Source of the DNA: Chloroflexota bacterium
GTDB taxonomy: Bacteria; Chloroflexota; UBA6077
Direction: 5' to 3'
NCBI GenBank assembly: GCA_021845945.1
Contig: JAJZRD010000134.1
Location: 1 to 10,344, forward strand
Length of the DNA stretch: 10,344 nucleotides
Of this stretch, positions 1 to 6,981 are shown piece by piece (position 1 is the first letter of the stretch; every line of letters begins with the position of its first letter). The notes under the pieces were generated by a model. That model saw nothing but the letters and a program-made list of their open reading frames with translations, was not told the origin of the DNA and did no database searches. Position numbers and translations under genes: made by a program.

Positions 1-662
<662 letters not shown>

Positions 663-2639
663 CTAACCCCCTCTCTCCGCACGCGCCGGACCGGCTTCGC
701 CCTCGCGCAGCGCGAAGGGCCGATAGGCCACCCCTCCACCGTGCAGGAACTTGGTGAAGAACTCGTAGTACTCCAGCCTCAGCGCCTGAATCCCCACTAT
801 CAGGGTCTCCAGCGTCAGAATGAGCAGATTGCCCAGGATCAGCAGGAGAATCGAGGCCGCCGGATAGCCCCGCAACAGCCCGGCCAGGGCGAAAACGGTC
901 ACGCCGAGCCCGACGTGGCCCAGGGCGAACGCTCCGACCCTCAGAAACGAAGCGGTGTTGCTGATGAACCGGATCACGAGATCGAAGCTCTCCACCCCCG
1001 CCTGAACGGCGTAGGCCCCACCTTCCCCGCCATGCCGCCAGCCCGCGGCCTCGGCGATGGGCCCATGCAGGAAATAGAGAAGGAGCGGGAGGCCGATGAG
1101 CGGTATCAGCAGCCAGAGAGAAAGACCCTGGCCGCCGATGGCTATCAGCAGAGCCACCGCCACCAGACCCCAGTAGAGCCAGAGACCCACCAGGCCGTTC
1201 TGGCCGAGATAGAACTCCGCCAGGTCGCGTCTTCGCCAGCTGCTCACGATGCCCAGCAGCAACCCCACGCTGAGCACGGCCATGCCGAGCAGGACCGCTG
1301 CCACCAGAAGGGTGGAGGGGTTCTCTATGGGCCGGATCCAGTAGGATGGGATTACCCCCTCGGCGGCGAAGACGCTCCCGTACAGCACACCAAAGCCCAT
1401 GGCAGAGAAGCCACAGGCGGCCAGGATCCGACCGAAGTCCCGCTGCCCCCCCACCAGGAGCCCCTGCGCCAGGAGGACCCCGACGGCCAGGAGCACGAAC
1501 CCCTGCCCCAGGTCGCCAAACATCGCACCGAACAGCAGCACGAAGAGAAAGGCGGCCACGGGGGTCGGATCCAAGTCCCAGTAGTCGGGCAGGCCGTAGG
1601 TGCGGGTCAACGTCTCGAAGGGCCGGAGGGGCCCAGGATTGGCCAGAGCCGTCGGCGCAGCCGGATCGCTCCCCTCCACACCGGCAACGGGCGGCGCGAC
1701 GGCCAGCAGCGAGCGCCCTTCGGTGGCGGCGGCGACCTCCTGAGAGAAGTGCCGGCCGCTGGCCCGGGGGATCCAGCCGGCCAGCAGTCGGGTTCGCTCC
1801 GTTTGGCCAACCCTGCGCCACAGCCCGACCACCCGACTGTTGACCTCCAGACCTCCCCTGGCCCGCTGCAGGTCGCCTGCCCAGCGCTCCGCCACCAGCC
1901 CGCGGTCTCTCTCCACCCCTCGAGCTTCCTGCTCCAGCTCGAGGCGGAGGGTCTGTAGCTGGAGCAGGGCCTCCGCCGGAGTCCCGGACAGCTCGGCCGG
2001 TATCTCCATCCGCTCCAGGTAGGCGCTCTGCAGTGCCCTGTCCAGCAGCTCGGCGTCCCCTCGCTGAACGAAGGCGAGGACCAGATCCCGCTCCCCCACC
2101 CTGTGGACTCGGACCAGCAGGTGGGGGGTGTCCCGCAGGCTGTCCTCGAGCCTCCCCAGCTTCTCGGGCGGCATCAGCCCCGAGACCAGGTACAGGAAGT
2201 GGAGGCGGCGAAGCTCGGCCAGATCCACACCGAGAGGGCTCAGCAACGCAAGCTGAGCTTCCAGCCCCTCCAGCCTCAGCCTCCCATCCTCCTGTTCGTG
2301 GATTCGCTCCTCCAGCGCCCTCGCCTCCGGCTCGATCCTCTCCAGCAGCCCGTCCACCTCCCGCAGTATCTCCCGAGGTGAAAGGCTCACTTCGGCCATG
2401 GGAGGTCCGGCCGGCAGACGCAACAGCTCCGCCAGCCGATCGACCCGGCGGCCGGTGGAGGCGTATCGCGCCGCCAATCCCTCCATTTCCTGCCAAGCCA
2501 GGGGAGCCGCCCACGCGCCCAAGTCCCCGGCGTCCACCGGATGCAGAAGGGCCATGTCGCCTATTCGCCGGCTGAGAGAGACGAGATCCCGGTCGAGGGA
2601 CAGCAGCTCCACACGCACCATGGACACGGGTGTCAGCAT
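663..2639 (-). CDS. atpI (V-type): V/A-type ATP synthase subunit I (membrane stator, a-subunit homologue)
   Basis: Subunit I is the stator that provides the ion half-channels against the K ring and anchors the peripheral stalks. The 658 residues match the usual length of about 650. Residues 1-340 are a soluble arm, with MALLHPVD near 29-36 and long Leu/Glu/Arg-rich helical stretches at about 85-130 and 220-260. Residues 350-640 hold about seven to eight membrane helices, beginning with PTPVAAFLFVLLFGAMFGD (358-376). R567 in SFLRVGAFALGH matches the essential channel arginine of the family. The C-terminal ALRLEYYEFFTKF block (R621) followed by GGGVAYRPF is also a family hallmark. I chose ATG at 2639 over upstream in-frame ATGs. 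It sits in TGATG, one base overlapping the stop of subunit C, with GGAGGG 7 bases upstream. Confidence 0.95.
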   Translation of the reverse strand: MLTPVSMVRVELLSLDRDLVSLSRRIGDMALLHPVDAGDLGAWAAPLAWQEMEGLAARYASTGRRVDRLAELLRLPAGPPMAEVSLSPREILREVDGLLERIEPEARALEERIHEQEDGRLRLEGLEAQLALLSPLGVDLAELRRLHFLYLVSGLMPPEKLGRLEDSLRDTPHLLVRVHRVGERDLVLAFVQRGDAELLDRALQSAYLERMEIPAELSGTPAEALLQLQTLRLELEQEARGVERDRGLVAERWAGDLQRARGGLEVNSRVVGLWRRVGQTERTRLLAGWIPRASGRHFSQEVAAATEGRSLLAVAPPVAGVEGSDPAAPTALANPGPLRPFETLTRTYGLPDYWDLDPTPVAAFLFVLLFGAMFGDLGQGFVLLAVGVLLAQGLLVGGQRDFGRILAACGFSAMGFGVLYGSVFAAEGVIPSYWIRPIENPSTLLVAAVLLGMAVLSVGLLLGIVSSWRRRDLAEFYLGQNGLVGLWLYWGLVAVALLIAIGGQGLSLWLLIPLIGLPLLLYFLHGPIAEAAGWRHGGEGGAYAVQAGVESFDLVIRFISNTASFLRVGAFALGHVGLGVTVFALAGLLRGYPAASILLLILGNLLILTLETLIVGIQALRLEYYEFFTKFLHGGGVAYRPFALREGEAGPARAERGG

Positions 2640-3694
2640 CAGGCGACCCTCCAAAAGCGATCCACGATCGCCTCGGGCGGGAGATCGTACCGCTTGGCCT
2701 CCAGCACCACCCCCAGGTCGTGGGCTTCGGCCTCCTTCAACCACAGGAAGGCAAGGGCCACGCCGAGCTGGAAGGGATCGCCCGAGAGCGCCGAGCGAGC
2801 GACGGCCACCAGGTAGCGCTGGAGCAGAAGCCCGGCTCGCTCCACCGGGTCCGGTGCGCCCGCGACTCCGCTCAGGAGGGACCGATAGGGCTCGGGCAGG
2901 GCCGAGGCAATGGCTTCTATGCCCTCAGCGGGGGCCGCCCGCCGGATGGCGGCATCGTCGATCCGCCAGCCGTGGGGCAGGGTGTAGTTGAAGATCTCCT
3001 CCGGAAAGAGGTGATAGATCAGCCGGTACCGGAGGATCCAGTCGACGTTCAGCAGGTCGAATCGGGTCCCCATCATCCGCAGGGCCACCTGGAGGTCCCT
3101 CCCGGACAATCCCTGGACAACCCCCCACAACCGGCGATAGTAGTGGAGGTCCAGGGCTGTCTCCAGAGGGAAGAGGGTCCGCTCCGCTTCGTAGCGGGGC
3201 AGCGCACCGGAGAGCACGGGCCCGTACTCGGTATCCGCCAACGGCTGGATCACGGCCTCGACATCCTCGCCCTGGAGCAAGTCCTCGTAGGGCAGTTCGG
3301 ACAGCCGCTGCAGCGGCACCAGCAGGGGGCGCACCGCCTCGGCCGCCTCGCCTCGAGCCTTGGCCCGCAGGATCACTTTCAGGTTCTCCAACTCCAGCTT
3401 GCGCGCCATCTGCACCACCAGGGCGGCCCGCTCTCCCCCCAGCAGGAAGGCGGTTCGCCCATAGGCCTCCACGAGCCCTTGAACCAGGGTTCGCTCGGCG
3501 TCGGCCACCGTCGCGCCCCGGTCGAGCAGATCCCTGGCCATCTCCTGGTAGCCGGTGCCAAGCAACAGCCGAAGGACCCCCTCCAGATCGGAAGATGCCG
3601 CGAGTGCCCGAAGCTGCTCCGGCGACAGCAGCCGCGAGATCATCCCTCGCAGCTCGGCGTTGGGTCGCGAGTAGCGGAAGAGCTGCACGCTCAC
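2639..3694 (-). CDS. atpC (V-type): V/A-type ATP synthase subunit C (AC39/d-type)
   Basis: Subunit C is the socket that seats the central stalk on the K ring. The 351-residue product is soluble, mainly helical, and in the family's length range. Visible family features are an N-terminal RYSRPNAELRGMISRLLS, ELENLKVILRAK at 101-112, an aromatic LDLHYYRRLW at 181-190, NVDWILRYRLIYHL at 216-229 and PEEIFNYTLPHGWRI at 231-245. The internal repetition of an 'ELENLK-IL' and 'D--NVDWILR' pattern is typical of the threefold helical-bundle repeat in this family. The start is GTG at 3694-3692, overlapping the TGA of the upstream G/H gene as GTGA. A second in-frame GTG lies two codons in and cannot be excluded. 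Its place before subunit I, not after E, is unusual and is treated in the findings. Confidence 0.93.
   Translation of the reverse strand: MSVQLFRYSRPNAELRGMISRLLSPEQLRALAASSDLEGVLRLLLGTGYQEMARDLLDRGATVADAERTLVQGLVEAYGRTAFLLGGERAALVVQMARKLELENLKVILRAKARGEAAEAVRPLLVPLQRLSELPYEDLLQGEDVEAVIQPLADTEYGPVLSGALPRYEAERTLFPLETALDLHYYRRLWGVVQGLSGRDLQVALRMMGTRFDLLNVDWILRYRLIYHLFPEEIFNYTLPHGWRIDDAAIRRAAPAEGIEAIASALPEPYRSLLSGVAGAPDPVERAGLLLQRYLVAVARSALSGDPFQLGVALAFLWLKEAEAHDLGVVLEAKRYDLPPEAIVDRFWRVA
2647..2652 (-). promoter_or_regulatory. Ribosome binding site of subunit I
   Basis: GGAGGG on the minus strand, 7 bases before the ATG at 2639. It lies inside the last codons of subunit C and decides the subunit I start against upstream in-frame ATGs, which would give up to 35 extra residues of Gly/Arg-rich sequence unlike the family. 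Confidence 0.8.
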
Positions 3695-4065
3695 TTCTCG
3701 TCCGCCTCGGTGGCACCGGGGTCGGCCGATCCACCGACGGGGGCCTCACCCAGCAGCTGGGCCGCGGCGAAGCGAACGGCAGCCTCAACACGGCCCTGGG
3801 CAGCTTCCTCCATCTCCCGGATCTGCCGGTCGGCCTCGGCCAGCCGCTGCTCCCGCTCTCTCCCGGCCACCTCCCTCGCCGCGGCGAGCGAGGCCTCCGC
3901 CTGCATCCTGGCATCGCCCACCAGACGCTGCCGCAGCTGCGCGGCCTCCTGGGCGGCGCTGGCCCCGAGCTCTCGCGCCTCGACCCTGGCCCGCTCCACG
4001 AGGGCGTCGGCCTCCCGCTCGATGGACAGAACCTCCTCCACCGCCGCCTGGATGTCCTGCTGCAT
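3691..4065 (-). CDS. V/A-type ATP synthase subunit G/H (peripheral-stalk coiled coil)
   Basis: This 124-residue protein is almost entirely a charged helix rich in Ala, Glu, Arg and Gln from residue 1 to about 98, for example REREQRLAEADRQIREMEEA. It has no membrane segment. That is the profile of the small peripheral-stalk subunit (called G or H, AhaH, NtpF), which pairs with subunit E in a right-handed coiled coil holding the head to subunit I. The sequence is low in specific motifs, so the call rests on composition, size and being first gene of the ATPase operon, where this subunit commonly sits. Residues 106-124 form a Gly/Pro/acidic tail that looks disordered and makes the protein slightly longer than the usual 105-110. 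The ATG at 4065-4063 has GAAGGGG 5 bases upstream. Its stop overlaps the start of subunit C by 4 bases. Confidence 0.85.
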   Translation of the reverse strand: MQQDIQAAVEEVLSIEREADALVERARVEARELGASAAQEAAQLRQRLVGDARMQAEASLAAAREVAGREREQRLAEADRQIREMEEAAQGRVEAAVRFAAAQLLGEAPVGGSADPGATEADEK

Positions 4066-4086
4066 CGCTGCCCCTTCACCGAGAAA

Positions 4087-4133
4087 CGTAGGGCAGGGCG
4101 CTCTGCCCTGCCGCCCCGCCCTGCACCCCTACG
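4087..4133. repeat. Palindromic intergenic element, copy 1 (reduced form)
   Basis: Ends are a 7-base inverted repeat, CGTAGGG at 4087-4093 and CCCTACG at 4127-4133. Inside is a perfect hairpin: GGCAGGGC at 4092-4099, loop GCTCT, and GCCCTGCC at 4105-4112. The remaining part (4113-4126) is GC-rich but lacks a second complete stem. The element fills most of the 63-base gap between the GHMP kinase gene and the ATPase operon. The right arm contains the TAG stop of the kinase gene (4131-4129). There is no T-run on either side, so it is not a standard intrinsic terminator. It shares ends and stem design with the copy at 6025-6099. Its type (REP-like or small non-autonomous element) is inferred. Confidence 0.75.
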
Positions 4134-5223
4134 CCGCCTTGGAGCCCTTGGCACGTCGAGCCCGCTCCAGCACCCACAGCCCCGTTCCGTTCAGCTCCTG
4201 CTCCTGAGAGGGCTCCGTGCTGTCCATCAAGATGTGAGCCCCCAGGAAATCGAACTGGAATCGGATCTGCTGCAACCCCCGCTCGCGGAGTCCGCGGGCC
4301 ACCTCGGGCTGCCGCTCGGGAGGGCAGTACAGCAGGAGGAAGCCTCCTCCGCCCGCCCCGGTCACCTTCCCTCCCAGGGCGCCCGCCTCCTTGGCGATCC
4401 GGTAAGACTCGTCGATCGCCTGATTCGTCACCGTGCTGGCCAGCCGCTTCTTCATCTCCCAGCCCTGGTCCAACAGCCGGCCCAACGCCGGGAGGTTTCC
4501 TCGCTCCATCTCGTCCCGCATCTGCAGCGCCATCTCTTTGATGGCATGGAGCGACTCCAGAACCCTCTTCTCTCCCCGTCGGGTGGACTCCTGCTGCTGC
4601 CTCAGGATGGTGGAGGAGCTGCGGGAACTGCCCATGAAGAAGAGCATCAGGTTGCCCTCCAGCTCCTTCACTTTCTCGGGCGACAGCTTGAGCGGCTCCA
4701 CGAACACTCCCGCTGCCGTGAAGGTGATGACGTTGATCCCGCCGAAGGCCGAGGCGTACTGGTCCTGTTTGCCGATGGGCATGCCGAGCCTCTCGATCTC
4801 CAGGTGGGAGGCCAGCTCGGCCAACTCCGCCCGAGACGTCTTCGTCCCCTGCTTCGCGGAGAGGGCCAGGCAGAGGCACACCGCGGCGGCGCTCGAGGAG
4901 CCGAGCCCCGTTCCGGGCGGGATCTCCGAGGCCATGAAGACGTCGTGCCCGGGAGGAAACCCGAAATGGTCTACCACCGCCTTGGGAAGGGCCAGGTTTC
5001 CGTCCCACACCAGGTCCTGCACCGCCTCTTGAAGGTGGAAAGAGCCGTAATTGGCCGATATCAGTTGGAGGCTCTGGGAACCGCTCTCGGAGATGACGGC
5101 GTAGAAGTACTTGTCTATGGCTCCACTCACCACCACGCCACCGTACTTGGAGTAGTAGGCCTCCAGGTCGGTCCCTCCCCCACCGAAGCTGATGCGCATG
5201 GGCGCTCTGGCTATCAGCGGCAC
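4129..5223 (-). CDS. hddA-like: GHMP-family sugar kinase, D-glycero-D-manno-heptose 7-phosphate kinase-like
   Basis: GHMP kinases phosphorylate small metabolites with ATP. The 364-residue product carries the N-terminal ARAPMRISFGGGGTDLEAYY (5-24) that marks the HddA/sugar-1-kinase branch, the ATP-binding loop PPGTGLGSSSA (102-112), KQDQYASAFGG (152-162) with a likely catalytic Asp154, and the C-terminal GGKVTGAGGGGF (284-295). HddA makes heptose 1,7-bisphosphate in the GDP-heptose route; a fucose or other sugar 1-kinase of the same branch is the main alternative. I chose GTG at 5223 because GGAGGG lies 6 bases upstream and because it restores the family's usual start; the ATG at 5199 would cut off the first strand. 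Family length is about 340. Residues after about 335 (STEPSQEQEL onward) are an extra tail, ending at a TAG that belongs to a repeat element. It lies 32 bases after the SDR gene and is probably co-transcribed with it. Confidence 0.88.
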   Translation of the reverse strand: MPLIARAPMRISFGGGGTDLEAYYSKYGGVVVSGAIDKYFYAVISESGSQSLQLISANYGSFHLQEAVQDLVWDGNLALPKAVVDHFGFPPGHDVFMASEIPPGTGLGSSSAAAVCLCLALSAKQGTKTSRAELAELASHLEIERLGMPIGKQDQYASAFGGINVITFTAAGVFVEPLKLSPEKVKELEGNLMLFFMGSSRSSSTILRQQQESTRRGEKRVLESLHAIKEMALQMRDEMERGNLPALGRLLDQGWEMKKRLASTVTNQAIDESYRIAKEAGALGGKVTGAGGGGFLLLYCPPERQPEVARGLRERGLQQIRFQFDFLGAHILMDSTEPSQEQELNGTGLWVLERARRAKGSKAA

Positions 5224-5229
5224 CTGTCT

Positions 5230-5235
5230 CCCTCC
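5230..5235 (-). promoter_or_regulatory. Ribosome binding site of the GHMP kinase
   Basis: GGAGGG on the minus strand, 6 bases before the GTG at 5223. It lies in the 32-base gap after the SDR stop and supports the GTG start over the ATG eight codons inside the gene. Confidence 0.8.
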
Positions 5236-5255
5236 ATCGTTTGGATTGATCCGAG

Positions 5256-5984
5256 CTACGGCCAGGAGGTCTCCGTCAGCGGGGTCACGATCACCTCCTG
5301 CACCGCCGTCTCCACCGGCTGCGACAGCACGAACAGGATCACCCTCGCCACGTTGTTGGGATCCTGCAGGTTCGTGGTATCGGGGGGCGGGTCCAGCCGG
5401 TCGAAGAAGTGGGTCTGCATCCCTCCGGGCACCAGGGCCGTGGCCTTGATCTTGTGGGCGCGACCCTCCACCCCGATGGCTCGAGTGAACCCCATCAATC
5501 CCCACTTGGATGCGTGGTAGGCGGCCGCGTTGGCCCACGCCCGCTTGGCCGCCGTGGAGGCGACGTTGACGATGTGTCCCCCGCCCTGCTGCTGCATGAT
5601 GGGAAAGACCGCCTTGGCGAAGAGGAAGGCTCCCCTCAGGTTCACGGAGATCACCCGGTCCCACTGGTCGATGGTCATCTCGGTGATGGGAAGGACGTAG
5701 TCGGTCCCCGCATTGTTAATCATGAAGTCGACCCGGCCGAAGGCGCTGAGCACGTCGCTGACCGTCTTCGCCACCTGCTCCCCGTCGCTCACGTCGACGG
5801 CCAGCGCTATGGCGCTGCCGCCCGCCTCCCGCAGCCTGGAGGCCACCGCCTCGGCCCGGTCGTGGTTCAAGTCCACCACCGCCACTGACACCCCCGCCTG
5901 AGCGAGGGCTGAGGCCGTGGCCTCGCCGAGACCGCTGCCTCCCCCCGTCACGATGGCGACCTTGCCCTTAATCGATTCTTCCAC
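5256..5984 (-). CDS. Short-chain dehydrogenase/reductase (SDR), classical type
   Basis: Classical SDR enzymes are NAD(P)-dependent soluble oxidoreductases acting on hydroxyl or keto groups. The 242-residue length is typical. Residues 13-20 TGGGSGLG form the Rossmann dinucleotide loop. D38 ends the second strand (VAVVDLN), which favours NAD over NADP. NNAG is at 90-93. The catalytic set is S143, Y156 and K160 (YHASK), and PGGMQT follows at about 186-191. The closing VQEVIVTPLTETSWP is an unusual tail. The substrate cannot be told; the setting between glycosyltransferases and a sugar kinase suggests a sugar or nucleotide-sugar step, but FabG-like activity on a lipid is equally possible. The start is GTG at 5984-5982, with a perfect AGGAGG 7 bases upstream. 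A 140-base gap with a repeat element separates it from the GT2 gene, so it may begin a separate transcript. Confidence 0.9.
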   Translation of the reverse strand: MEESIKGKVAIVTGGGSGLGEATASALAQAGVSVAVVDLNHDRAEAVASRLREAGGSAIALAVDVSDGEQVAKTVSDVLSAFGRVDFMINNAGTDYVLPITEMTIDQWDRVISVNLRGAFLFAKAVFPIMQQQGGGHIVNVASTAAKRAWANAAAYHASKWGLMGFTRAIGVEGRAHKIKATALVPGGMQTHFFDRLDPPPDTTNLQDPNNVARVILFVLSQPVETAVQEVIVTPLTETSWP

Positions 5985-5991
5985 GAGCTAG

Positions 5992-5997
5992 CCTCCT
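5992..5997 (-). promoter_or_regulatory. Ribosome binding site of the SDR gene
   Basis: AGGAGG on the minus strand, 7 bases before the GTG at 5984. It is the strongest Shine-Dalgarno match in the window and fixes the GTG start. Confidence 0.85.
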
Positions 5998-6024
5998 ACC
6001 GCTGATGCGCCACTCCGCAATTCC

Positions 6025-6099
6025 GTAGGGCGGGGCCTTGTGCCCCGCCGCCCGGCGCCAGGCATGCGGCCCGCGGCGGGGGATAAACCCCCGCCCTAC
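6025..6099. repeat. Palindromic intergenic element, copy 2 (full form, two hairpins)
   Basis: The ends are a perfect 11-base inverted repeat, GTAGGGCGGGG at 6025-6035 and CCCCGCCCTAC at 6089-6099. Two hairpins lie within it, each with an 8-bp stem and 5-nt loop: GGCGGGGC (6029-6036) with loop CTTGT and GCCCCGCC (6042-6049), and GGCGGGGG (6075-6082) with loop ATAAA and CCCCCGCC (6088-6095). The end-to-end pairing and the two hairpins use the same bases, so they are alternative folds. The core between them (6050-6074) contains the palindromes GGCGCC and GCATGC. It lies 25 bases downstream of the GT2 stop and 25 bases before the SDR ribosome binding site. There is no T-run, so a standard terminator is not supported. 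Confidence 0.82.
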
Positions 6100-6124
6100 A
6101 GGTGCAATGCTCTCTGCCACCCAC

Positions 6125-6964
6125 TCAGTCTTCCTCCTCCGACCCTTCCTCGCCCACCAGCCGCCGGAACAGGGAGGTGGCGTTGACATCCCTGTTGGGC
6201 ACCAGGGTTGGAATCCCCAGGTGGTAGGTGCCACTGGGCAGAATTCCGCACCCCCCATACTTCCTCAGCAGGAGGAACTGGGCCAGCACCTCCTCACCTG
6301 CGTGCTCGGGTGGGAGCTGGTCCCACCAGGAGAAGCCTCCCACCTCCAGCAGCTTCCGCCGGTCGTAGATGACGTTGGCCCCACCCACCCAGGCCACTTT
6401 GTAGCGCACCGGCTCCTCCCCCTTCACCAGCATCGCCGCCAGATGAAGGGGGTTGGCCGCGTTGTTCACCTTGTGCCGGTCCCACGGGACGTTCTCCCAA
6501 TCGAAGGGCTCCGGCCGGACAGGCCCCTCCCACAGCTCGATGTCGTGCTGCCAGGGCCGAAAGTCGTCCAGGTAGCTCAGGCCGGCGGCGGCGCATCCCA
6601 CGAAGCCGATCCTCTCCTCCCGGATCACCTTCAGCATGCGCGCCATCACCTCCGGCTCCAGCAGCACGTCGTCGTCCACGAATTGGACGTAGTCCGCCTG
6701 ACTCTGGCTCAGCAGGAAGTGGCGCTGCTCCGCCAGCCCCCGCCTGGGCAGGTGGCGGAAGGTCCTCACCCGCCGTCCCCGATAGCGGAAGGCGCGCACC
6801 AGGGTCTGGATCTCGGCGGAGTCCAGCATCGCCTCGTCGTCCCCCTGGTCCGAGACAACCAGGTCGAACTCCCGGTAGCTCTGGCCGAAGAGGCCGGCCA
6901 GCACTATCGCCAACCCGGTCTTCCGGCCGGCGGTTGGGATGAGCACTTCGACCGTGGGACTCAT
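6125..6964 (-). CDS. Glycosyltransferase family 2
   Basis: GT2 enzymes are inverting, GT-A-fold transferases using nucleotide sugars at the cytosolic face. The 279-residue product starts with VEVLIPTAGRKTGLAIVLAG, the usual first strand and nucleotide-binding loop. VSDQGDDE is at 37-44 and the metal-binding DXD appears as FVDDDV (95-100, D97-D99). A second half contains GGANVIYDRRKLLEVGGF (194-211) and EHAGEEVLAQF (220-230), the usual acceptor and catalytic-base region. No membrane segments are seen. A Trp/Asp/Glu-rich stretch (133-165) and an acidic tail (GEEGSEEED) are distinctive. The ATG at 6964 is 17 bases after the upstream stop, with GGGAGG (6977-6982) 12 bases before it, a slightly long spacing. 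The acceptor sugar is unknown. It belongs to the run of glycosyltransferase genes to its right. Confidence 0.9.
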   Translation of the reverse strand: MSPTVEVLIPTAGRKTGLAIVLAGLFGQSYREFDLVVSDQGDDEAMLDSAEIQTLVRAFRYRGRRVRTFRHLPRRGLAEQRHFLLSQSQADYVQFVDDDVLLEPEVMARMLKVIREERIGFVGCAAAGLSYLDDFRPWQHDIELWEGPVRPEPFDWENVPWDRHKVNNAANPLHLAAMLVKGEEPVRYKVAWVGGANVIYDRRKLLEVGGFSWWDQLPPEHAGEEVLAQFLLLRKYGGCGILPSGTYHLGIPTLVPNRDVNATSLFRRLVGEEGSEEED

Positions 6965-6981
6965 CTCGATCTCAGGCCTCC

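Noticed and set aside
4066..4128. Promoter for the ATPase operon
   Set aside because: No -35/-10-like pair is visible in this short GC-rich gap; any promoter probably lies in the upstream gene or the operon is read through.
4087..4133. Intrinsic terminator between the GHMP kinase and the ATPase operon
   Set aside because: The hairpin is strong, but no T-run follows it on either strand, and a related element occurs elsewhere. A role in Rho-dependent or other termination or RNA stability is not excluded.
2630..4207. 525-codon plus-strand open frame
   Set aside because: Antisense to subunits C and G/H; no motif, and it runs through several real gene boundaries.
3595..5520. 641-codon plus-strand open frame
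   Set aside because: Antisense to subunit G/H, the GHMP kinase and the SDR, which all have family motifs. The product is Leu/Arg/His/Gln-rich with no motif, and it crosses gene boundaries and the repeat element.
5968..6258. 96-codon minus-strand open frame spanning the GT2-SDR gap
   Set aside because: It translates the repeat element and the ends of two real genes (peptide around GRGFIPRRG). Such reading frames arise from the palindromic repeat itself; there is no ribosome binding site or domain.
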